Assembly: GCA_964414715.1 (NCBI GenBank)
Contig: CAYPXN010000061.1
Span: 1-23,477, forward strand
DNA: 23,477 bases
DNA from: CAYPXN01 sp964414715
Lineage (GTDB): Bacteria > UBA10199 > JADFYH01
Direction: 5' to 3'
Shown: positions 14,106 through 21,400 of the stretch, piece by piece
Position numbering within the stretch: position 1 is the first letter of the stretch
Layout of the letters: each line of letters begins with the position of its first letter
Made by a program: the position numbers and the translations under genes
Notes under the pieces: generated by a model
What the model was told of the DNA's origin: nothing
What the model saw: only the letters and a program-made list of their open reading frames with translations
Database searches by the model: none

Positions 14106-15665
14106 ATGTCAGTGGTAATTGATTACCTACGGCCAAACTCGGCCTGCTTTGAGGATCCACCTCAAAAATCCAAGGATAAATGCGAAGTCAATGGCAAGTT
14201 TCACGTTGAAGAGCAGAAGTATTTTCTTACTTTTGTGAGAACTCCGGCAGGATTTGCTTATGCTGCAGACAATTCTTCTTCCACTTTGGCTTATTTGAGT
14301 GCGAACGGATTTGATCTTCTCAAGCCAGAAGTAAAATCCAGGATTTTGTATGCTGTTACTCTTTCAAGCTTGTGGATGAGGGATTACGCGGATTTTAAAA
14401 AAACTCACAAAAAGTCTCCCGATTTTTCAGAGGATGTTGAAGCGAGCATTCAGCTTGTAAATTTGGGGAATTTTAGCACTCCTGATGCAAGTGAAAAAAC
14501 AAATATTGCAAATTGGGTAGAGATGATTTTGCGCGCAGACTCCGATAAAATGGATTTTTTACAAAATCATCTGAATTATCCCGTTGGACATCGTCGAAGT
14601 CATCTTTTAACCCCCGTGATTCTTTCGCGTATTGCGGTGATGCAAGGAATCTTGCTTGTTGGACAAAGGGCTTCCGAACATTTGGGATCCTTGCCCAAAA
14701 CACATCCTTTATATGCGAAATCGCGGGAAGTCCTGAAAAATGTGGCGACTTATGTTTATTGGGGAGAGCCCAGTTTTAAAAATTTATTGGATAATATTAA
14801 GGGTTTTTCAAGAGAGCTTTATCAGGCAAAAGATGTATCGGTGCTGAATTTTGCAGAACCTGGAAAAACTCTGCCTTTGGATCTTCCATTGCCTAATTCT
14901 CTGGATCCAGAAAAGATGCTGGATCCGGTTCGTTACAATTTTTTTCAGGTCCTTGGAAAAATATTGGAATTACCAGGAGAAGATTCAACTCTGCATGTGG
15001 AAGGAGAGGAAAAAAACAGGCTGGGTTTATTGCTGAAGTGGTTGAAGAATGATCATGTGGCCGATTTGAAAAAGACAAATGAGTCTGTCTCAGTACCACC
15101 ACCTTCTTCAGAACTTTTTATTACGGATCTCCCTCCACTTCCTTTGGAGCCTGAAGAGGTTCATCCAAAAGTGGAAACACCTTTGGTCCTGAAACCCGTA
15201 GGGGAAAAGGATGATGAAAAGGCTCCAGTGAATTTGTTCCCTAATTTGAAGCAAGAAAAACCTGAAGCCCCGAATCATGCCTTTGTTGCGCCAGTGTTAA
15301 CTGAAGATCAGAAACCTGTAAAATCTCCCTTGTGGATTCCCTTGAGTGAAGGAGGGCTTTGTGCAGCGGGAGCCGTATTAACAACGGTGGGAGCTTTACA
15401 AAAAACTGTTCCAGGAGAAAAAAATCCTATTTTTATTTCTGGCACGACGAGCGTGGGAGCGGGTTGTTTGTCGCTGCTCATGCATTTTGTCTCTCCTAAA
15501 GCTTGGAGTCCCTATGTTGCTGAAGGGGTGAGTGGTGGGGGTGGGGCGGCTTTAGGCTTCTTGATTCCTTGGTTTCTAACACCTCCTCCGAATCCCAGGG
15601 ATAAAGAACCCGTTTCTGTTCTGGATAATTCGGGAAGAAATCCGACACGTCCTTTTGGGCCTTAA
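14106..15665 (+). CDS. Uncharacterised paralogue family protein, copy 3 (shortened, C-terminal GRNP tail)
   Basis: The third homologue has 519 residues from ATG 14106. MSVVIDYLRPNSACF aligns residue for residue with copies 1 and 2, so the 30-codon upstream extension (from 14016) is rejected although it looks hydrophobic. Cys14 and Cys26 are followed by NGKFHVEE. LSSLWMRDYADFKKTH (87-101), LVNLGNFSTPDAS (117-129) and YVYWGEPSFKNLLDNIKGFSRELY (216-239) match the body of the others. It lacks the NRREF...FGD block of its sisters. In that place is an acidic, proline-rich linker (about 329-407). The glycine-rich segments SEGGLCAAGAVLTTVGAL, TTSVGAGCLSLLMHF and GGGGAALGFLIPWFL follow, with Cys419 and Cys454 conserved. 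The chain ends SGRNPTRPFGP. The stop shares TTAA with the convergent lipoprotein gene. Function unknown. Confidence 0.85.
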   Translation: MSVVIDYLRPNSACFEDPPQKSKDKCEVNGKFHVEEQKYFLTFVRTPAGFAYAADNSSSTLAYLSANGFDLLKPEVKSRILYAVTLSSLWMRDYADFKKTHKKSPDFSEDVEASIQLVNLGNFSTPDASEKTNIANWVEMILRADSDKMDFLQNHLNYPVGHRRSHLLTPVILSRIAVMQGILLVGQRASEHLGSLPKTHPLYAKSREVLKNVATYVYWGEPSFKNLLDNIKGFSRELYQAKDVSVLNFAEPGKTLPLDLPLPNSLDPEKMLDPVRYNFFQVLGKILELPGEDSTLHVEGEEKNRLGLLLKWLKNDHVADLKKTNESVSVPPPSSELFITDLPPLPLEPEEVHPKVETPLVLKPVGEKDDEKAPVNLFPNLKQEKPEAPNHAFVAPVLTEDQKPVKSPLWIPLSEGGLCAAGAVLTTVGALQKTVPGEKNPIFISGTTSVGAGCLSLLMHFVSPKAWSPYVAEGVSGGGGAALGFLIPWFLTPPPNPRDKEPVSVLDNSGRNPTRPFGP

Positions 15666-16630
15666 GGGGCATAGTAAGAAAAACTATCGACGAGAAGAGA
15701 AACAGAGCCGCTGGGATAATCGGCAGGATTGTCATTAGACCGCAGTGTGGGGCTATGCCATACATTGAATAAAAAGGGTGCTGCGTGTTGCGGGATGTGT
15801 TCAGGGTTTGTGTAAGTCCATAAGGGATATCGTTGATTATTCTGGTAGATGAAAAACTCCACTTTGTTTGAAGCCCAGGTAAAGCCCATGTCGAGCCATT
15901 CTCCTATCGTGGCAATTTGAGGATAGCTCGTGAGCTGACCCGTATTATGGGTGCTCCAGGTATTTTCTTCCCCGGATTGGGTTTGGGTGTAAGAGCCATT
16001 TGTGAGATCGATAAACCGACTCACTTTGAGAAAATGAGTATTATCTGTGTAGTCTGTCCAGATTGTCAGGTAAAGGGTTTGGGGAGAATCACAACTGATT
16101 TCGATGTCGATTTCAGAATTATCTTCAATTCCATTTCCATTCGTATCGCTTCCATCATGCCAGTAGGTGAAGATGCCATAAATTACTCCTTCGTTATTCT
16201 GTGAGCAGGGAGAAGTCTGAAAGTGGCTTCGGAAAGTTCCATAGTGAAAATTTTGGCTACTTTGAATTTGGACTCCCGGAGGATTTATAAAATTATTCTG
16301 ATTATACTCGGGATGTCCGGGCAATGTGAGCTGGACGACTTTATTGTCAGTGGCACTTGAGTTTGAAACTCCATAAAGAATGAAGGCATCAGGAATGGAC
16401 TGTTGAAATGTGAAATCGGTGGAAGCAGCCGTGAAATTTTCTTTCAAAGTGGGAGTTAATTGTTCTGGAAATGAGGGAGGAGGAAGATTGCCTCCTTCGG
16501 GTCCTGAGGAAGGGTTGCTGTTACTTGTATCAGAGCTAGGGTTTTGTGGATTTATATTGCTGCCTGAAGAACAAGCTCCGCAAATTCCGAGCAAAACAAT
16601 ACATAGAATGTAGATAGCCCTTTGATACAT
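15662..16630 (-). CDS. Lipoprotein with GH16-like glucanase/lectin domain
   Basis: The protein has 322 residues if started at ATG 16630; an in-frame ATG at 16648 adds six. I prefer the inner start because MYQRAIYILCIVLLGICGAC then forms a compact lipoprotein signal peptide, and GATAAT lies 7 nt upstream. The lipobox is atypical (C-G-A-C, Cys at -3). A Ser/Asn/Pro-rich linker follows, then a jelly-roll domain. SEIDIEIS carries E-x-D-x-E, the GH16 catalytic signature (Glu179, Asp181, Glu183, numbered from 16648). Just before it, DTNGNGIED (168-176) has the D-x-N-x-N-G-x-x-D form of calcium-binding loops. GEWLDMGFTWASNKVEFFI and APFLFNVWH are the later GH16 strands. It would act on beta-glucan or galactan outside the cytoplasm; a carbohydrate-binding role alone is possible. 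The stop overlaps paralogue copy 3 by 4 nt. Confidence 0.8.
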   Translation of the reverse strand: MYQRAIYILCIVLLGICGACSSGSNINPQNPSSDTSNSNPSSGPEGGNLPPPSFPEQLTPTLKENFTAASTDFTFQQSIPDAFILYGVSNSSATDNKVVQLTLPGHPEYNQNNFINPPGVQIQSSQNFHYGTFRSHFQTSPCSQNNEGVIYGIFTYWHDGSDTNGNGIEDNSEIDIEISCDSPQTLYLTIWTDYTDNTHFLKVSRFIDLTNGSYTQTQSGEENTWSTHNTGQLTSYPQIATIGEWLDMGFTWASNKVEFFIYQNNQRYPLWTYTNPEHIPQHAAPFLFNVWHSPTLRSNDNPADYPSGSVSLLVDSFSYYAP

Positions 16631-16670
16631 CTGAAGGATTATCGGCATAATTTGATAAGTGTTTCTAGGT

Positions 16671-16703
16671 AAAAAAAAGCCCCATTTTTACAAATGGGGC
16701 TTT
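16671..16703 (-). terminator. Intrinsic terminator of the tRNA-Gly transcript
   Basis: Arms AAAGCCCCATTT (16676-16687) and AAATGGGGCTTT (16692-16703) form a perfect 12-bp stem with a 4-nt loop. In the minus direction the stem ends in an unbroken run of T (16671-16678 on the complement). It lies 10 nt after the tRNA 3' end and before the lipoprotein gene. Confidence 0.9.
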
Positions 16704-16713
16704 AAAATTACTG

Positions 16714-16785
<72 letters not shown>

Positions 16786-16823
16786 ATGTTGAGCAGAGAC
16801 TGCGTAAGCAGGCTTTGCGATTA

Positions 16824-16853
16824 CAGGCGGGGGTCCTTTAGGGCTCCCGCTTG
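16824..16853 (+). repeat. 13-bp palindromic element between the tRNA promoter and the tRNA
   Basis: CAGGCGGGGGTCC (16824-16836) pairs with GGGCTCCCGCTTG (16841-16853) around TTTA. All 13 positions pair in + strand RNA with three G-U wobbles; on the minus strand these become A-C mismatches. A small CTGC/GCAG hairpin (16800-16811) lies beside it. The element sits in the ~80-nt 5' leader of the tRNA precursor, GC-rich in an AT-rich setting, and looks like an inserted repeat. Confidence 0.55.
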
Positions 16854-16871
16854 CATCAACAGAGATTAAGC

Positions 16872-16900
16872 TCTATATTAAAGAGCAATTTTTTTGGCAA
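16872..16900 (-). promoter_or_regulatory. Putative tRNA-Gly promoter
   Basis: On the minus strand TTGCCA (16895-16900) and TATAGA (16872-16877) are separated by 17 nt, a good sigma-70-type match. It starts 9 nt beyond the stop codon of the FHA gene, so the tRNA need not depend on read-through from it. Confidence 0.5.
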
Positions 16901-16908
16901 GTGTTGTT

Positions 16909-18174
16909 TCAGGCAGAATGAAAAATGAGTTTGGTATTACCGATAGCAATTTCATCACCGTCTTCCAGAACGACTTCTTCCACTTTTCGGCCATTCACGT
17001 AAACTCCATTGGAGCTTTTTAAGTCGACGATGACGTAATTATCATCGATTCTATTGATTGCAGCATGTTGACGGCTTACCTTGGGTTCCTTGATGACAAT
17101 GTCATTCGAAGGAGATCTTCCAATAGAAGTGTTATCTTCAAGATCCAGGGATTGGATATTGGTTTCACCCTCAATGCATTCCACACTTGCTTTTCCGGGT
17201 TCTGAAACAGAAATTTCAATGTCTTCCTCAATAATTTCTTCCGGAGGAAGTTCGGGTATTTCCTCTTCAGGAACAAAAGAAGCATCTTCCTCTTTTTTCT
17301 CTTCTTCATCCAAAGGAATGCTTTTCAAAATAGAAGAAATGGAATCGTCAAAACCCAATCCTGTTTTAGCTTTTTCCGTTTTTGTTTTGATGGCTTGTTT
17401 GCTGGTAGGACCTTCTTCTGCAGCGTCTGTTGCTGGTGCAATCTTTTTTGTTTTGAGCTTGGGAAGATTTTCTGCAGGCAAAGCAGTCGTATGTTCTGAA
17501 ACGGGAAGGGATTTTTCTTCTTCAATGTCATTTTGGAAGTAGTCCCCTTCGTTTTCAAGGACGTAAGCTTCTTCAGAAACAGATTCATTCAAATGAGAAA
17601 GGGGAGAAACTTCTTCGAGTTTTGCTTTAGCAACCGAAACACTCTCATCGACGAGAGGAATTTTTATTTTTGCAACTGGCTCAGGTGCGGATTGTATAGG
17701 GGTGACAGGTCCGCCAATTAAATCTTCATATTGTTTAATATTAGATTCGATAGTGTTCAGTATTCCTTCATATTTCTTGATTTCTGCGGTTTCGCGACTT
17801 TCCACTTCCTTAAATTTTTTATCGCTAAATTCACCCAAAAAATTCCGAAATTTGGCTTCTTCTAGAACTTCTTGATGTTTTTTGAGGGACTCTTCCTGCT
17901 CTTTTTTACCTTTGTAAAAAGTTTGTATGACAGACTGTATTTCCTTTTTCTTATCTTCTAAGTTCTTTTTGATTTGATCGTGGTGGGCCAGATAGTCGGA
18001 TTTCACCTTAAGATAGACAGCTTCCGAAACAGCGCTTTTGTGTTCATCCATTTTATTGAGGCGTTCTGCAATTAGATTCATTTCGTCCCGAATGGACAAG
18101 GTTGAATCGTAAAGCTCTTTATCGATATTGAATGAAAGTTCTTGAATATCATTGCTAAGAGGGAGTGGTGACAT
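16909..18174 (-). CDS. FHA domain protein with N-terminal coiled coil
   Basis: The 421-residue protein has three parts. Residues about 10-155 are charged helices with a coiled-coil look (runs such as QIKKNLEDKKKEIQ). Residues about 160-330 are acidic, low-complexity and probably disordered. Residues about 331-421 are a textbook forkhead-associated domain with every hallmark: IGRSPSND (Gly352, Arg353), VSRQHAAI (Ser367, Arg368, His370), DLKSSNGVYVNG (Asn389, Gly390) and a closing IGNTKLIF. Arg353, Ser367 and Asn389 are the phosphothreonine-contacting positions, so peptide binding should be intact. No signal peptide or membrane segment; cytoplasmic adaptor. It is divergent from the vWA membrane protein, whose N-terminal tail contains FHA-type T-x-x-D, making the two likely partners (inference). 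A good promoter precedes it; no kinase gene is in the window. Confidence 0.93.
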   Translation of the reverse strand: MSPLPLSNDIQELSFNIDKELYDSTLSIRDEMNLIAERLNKMDEHKSAVSEAVYLKVKSDYLAHHDQIKKNLEDKKKEIQSVIQTFYKGKKEQEESLKKHQEVLEEAKFRNFLGEFSDKKFKEVESRETAEIKKYEGILNTIESNIKQYEDLIGGPVTPIQSAPEPVAKIKIPLVDESVSVAKAKLEEVSPLSHLNESVSEEAYVLENEGDYFQNDIEEEKSLPVSEHTTALPAENLPKLKTKKIAPATDAAEEGPTSKQAIKTKTEKAKTGLGFDDSISSILKSIPLDEEEKKEEDASFVPEEEIPELPPEEIIEEDIEISVSEPGKASVECIEGETNIQSLDLEDNTSIGRSPSNDIVIKEPKVSRQHAAINRIDDNYVIVDLKSSNGVYVNGRKVEEVVLEDGDEIAIGNTKLIFHSA

Positions 18175-18493
18175 AATTCTTTCTCTTTGTTTTTATTTAA
18201 GTATCAAAACTCTTCTGTAAGGGTTTGTTGAGCCCGAATCTCAATTTTATGAGATCCTAAAGGTTACTGTCAAACGATTTGCTCTTTACCATGATCTTGT
18301 TTCTCGTGGTTTGACTCTTCGTTGAAAAAGAGGGGATCTCAATGAAAATACTCAATTTTGTCAAGTAAAGTAATCTTTTGTTAAGATTAAAATATTGTTT
18401 AATGTTCGCGCTTCCTATGGTAAAAAATTAGGACTCATTTAATCTTAATAATAACAAACTTCAGTCGATTCTCAGAGGTTCTATTTAAAGAAT
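18175..18493. other. 319-nt divergent intergenic region
   Basis: This AT-rich stretch separates the FHA and vWA genes. For the + gene, TTGTCA (18358-18363) and TTAAGA (18381-18386), 17 nt apart, are a weak promoter candidate. A hairpin ATCTCA/TGAGAT and an inverted repeat GTCAAAC (18269-18275)/GTTTGAC (18309-18315), centred between the two starts, could be a binding site. I see no gene here. Confidence 0.4.
18244..18273 (-). promoter_or_regulatory. Putative promoter of the FHA gene
   Basis: On the minus strand TTGACA (18268-18273), identical to the -35 consensus, and TAAAAT (18244-18249), one base from the -10 consensus, are 18 nt apart. This predicts a leader of about 60 nt before the ATG at 18174. 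Confidence 0.55.
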
Positions 18494-21400
18494 ATGTCAA
18501 ATACTCCAAAGGATCCGAAAGACAAGTCTAAAAAATCAGGCGCAAGTTCCGATGCCGCAGATTTTGAAAAAACCATGCTCGATGTGGATATTCGAAGTCT
18601 GGAAAAAGAAGAAGCCCAAAAATCACAGAGTTCCGAAACATCTAAAAAATCTGTCTCAAAGTCTGGGAAGGGTTCTGAAAAAGCAGACAAAGGGATGAAA
18701 GCTGCTTTGGATGAAACTCTCATCTTTGAAATGCCTCCCTTGGATGACGAAGATACCGATCTTCATCGTTTGAAAAAGAAAAAGGAAATTGAAGAAAGAA
18801 TTGCCCAAGAAGAGGGTGAAAAAGCCCAAGAGGAGCTTCAAAAGAAGGAAGTAAGCATTCCAGTGAAGTCCTCCGAAGAGGTAAAGAAAGAAGCATCTAA
18901 GGTTTCATCTTCGGAAGGAGCAAAAAACCTTTGGAAGGAATTTACAAGTTTTACCGCCCTGGAACCACCACCCCAGAGTCGTTTTGCAAAATTTACGGAA
19001 TTTGTAGCAGGGCTTGTCTTGTTGTTGGCGCTTTTGGATGTATGTATTGAAGGTTTAGCACTCGGTAGTCCTTTGTCTGCTGTGAGTATTGGGGTGACCA
19101 TTCTGTGTGTTTTGGTAAATATTTATTTCATTATCCGAAAAGGAAACTTTCATGCAGGTTTGGAATTAAGTCTTTGGGCCTTTCTGGGCTTGTTAGGTTA
19201 TTCTACTTGGAAGTACGGTGCTTATGATGCTTCGAGTTTTTCCCTTCTTAAGTTATCGCCTGCGCAAATTTACAATGAGGTCTTTTTAGGTGTTTTGTTG
19301 ATTGTCTTGTATGTTGTTTGGCAAAACAAGAAAGCATCTGTATTGATAAAAACATTTCTGACCCTTTTGATTGTCTATGGGTCGGCAGGATATTTGGAAA
19401 ATATTTTTGCAGTCATTTTTGCGAAAAGAATCTGGAATCTGGAAGATACTTTGTATGGTACAGAGTTGTGGAAATGGTTGCCTTTTTACTACTTTAGACC
19501 TGTGGTGTTTTCCTTTTGGATTCTATTTCCTGTTTTAACGATTTATTTCCTGTTTCAAAAAATAAAAGCTGTTTTTTCAAAAGAAAAAATCTTTGCTCGT
19601 GAGTCCACCCTTGCTTTGGGTCTGCTTTTTTTGTCGTTTGCATTGGGGAACTTGATCCTGTTCAAGAATAACTATCCCAGTATTTTTGGCTTTATTTTGC
19701 ATTCTGAAAAAGGTTGGGGGCAAACAAGGGCTTGGACTTACACTCCCAGCGGAAATAACGAAGATTATGATATTGATATTACCACGACAGCTCCGGGTTC
19801 AGATAAAAATGATGATTCCTTGCCGGTATATAAAATGGGCGCTTTGTTTGTTCCCCAGGCGGATTCCAAAAAGTTAATTAATCTGTCATTGAGGGCGCAG
19901 GGCGGCGCTGAACTTCCTTTTTTTAAATCGACCGATTTAGCTGTTCTTCAAGAACAGGTTCAGCAAAAGCCAATTAAACTACGCATGAGAGAAGAGTCTT
20001 TTTTTGAAAGAAAGTCTCTTGTGTTACTCATTGACCGTTCTTTTTCTATGGCCTCTTATCTTTCTTATGTGGATAAGGCCTCTCGTTCGGTTTTTGAAAT
20101 GTTGAACAGTCGTGAAAATCTGTTTTGGTCTCCTTTTTCAGATACCACACAGCCTGCTTTGGTAAAAAATCTGAAAAGTTTGCAAAAAAACGCTTCTGCA
20201 CTTTCTGCTCAAGGGTCCCGAAATCTTGGAAATGCTTTTGATAAAAGTATGGCAGTATTAAAAGGGCAGAAAGGTCAAAAAATTATCTTGATGATTCTTT
20301 CTTCAGACCCTGTAAGTGAAGATTATAGCGCTCGTTATCTTTCGCCCTTTAAAAGTGAAAAAATTAAACTCTATGGGGTGAATTTTGGCGAAAGTGTGCC
20401 GGAGTCTTTGCGAGCACTAGCAGAAGGAAGTGGTGGAAAATGGGTATCGGTCAAAAATCCGCCTAATCTTGCTTTTGCCCTAAGAAGTTTGTTGGGAGAT
20501 GCGTTGGGGCAATATCAAATTAGTTACGAGGGTCAGTCTTTTAGTCCAAAATTTACAATTTTATCTCCTCAAAATGGAGATGAAGTTTCGAAGGATGCGG
20601 CTCTTCAGCTCAAAATTCAAAACTACCAAGATGTAAAGTTAAGTGCTGCACGTCTTTACATGGATGATAAGTTGTTGCAGGAAATTCCCGTTCAAAACCA
20701 GGATCTCGTATTTCCTTTAAATGTGAGTCAGTTGCCCAAGGGAAATCATTTGTTCAAAGTAGCCTTGGTGGGTGAGGGAGGGAAGGAGTTCGCTCAGGAT
20801 CTCAAGCTTAACATAACCAGTGGCGCTGATTTTGCTTTTATTCGTCCTTTGGAAGGGGATGTGGTGAGTGGACAAGTAAATCTTGAGGTTTACTATAAGA
20901 ATCAGGGGCCTAACTCATTACAAAAAGTAGAGTTTTTGGTGGATGGCCAAAAAGTGGGTGAGGCGAGTTCTGAACCTTATATTTTAACCTGGGATACTCA
21001 GGGTTTGCAGGGCTCTCATACGCTTCAGGCAGTGGCTACTTTTACGGATGCGAGTACAAAGAGTGATCAAATAAAAGTGAATGTGGTTGGAAATTTTGCG
21101 GTCCATATTCTTTCACCTTCTGTGGGTGAATTTTTGAATAACCTCACAGAAGTGGAAGCCGATGTAAGTCATAATCTTTCTGAAATTATAAATAAGGTGG
21201 AGTTTTGGGTGGATGGAGCTTTATTGGGAGAGGTTACCCAAGCTCCCTATAAGTATCTATGGGATAATTCTGAATTAGCAAGTGGAAGACATGTTTTGCA
21301 AGCGAGAGCATATACTTCTAGTAACTGGGCTTCAACAGATGCAGTCATTGTAAATATTGGAAATGGGGGGCTGAGTGTTCAGCTTGAGGATAGTAACGCT

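Noticed and set aside
9905..15665. Known toxin or pore-forming family for the three paralogues because of glycine-rich membrane hairpins
   Set aside because: Glycine-rich helices alone are not diagnostic, and no toxin, immunity or secretion gene is recognisable beside them.
16870..16895. Hairpin AGCTCT/AGAGC plus T run as a + strand terminator
   Set aside because: No + strand gene lies upstream; the bases are better explained as the -10/-35 region of the tRNA promoter on the other strand. It could still weakly end + strand RNA.
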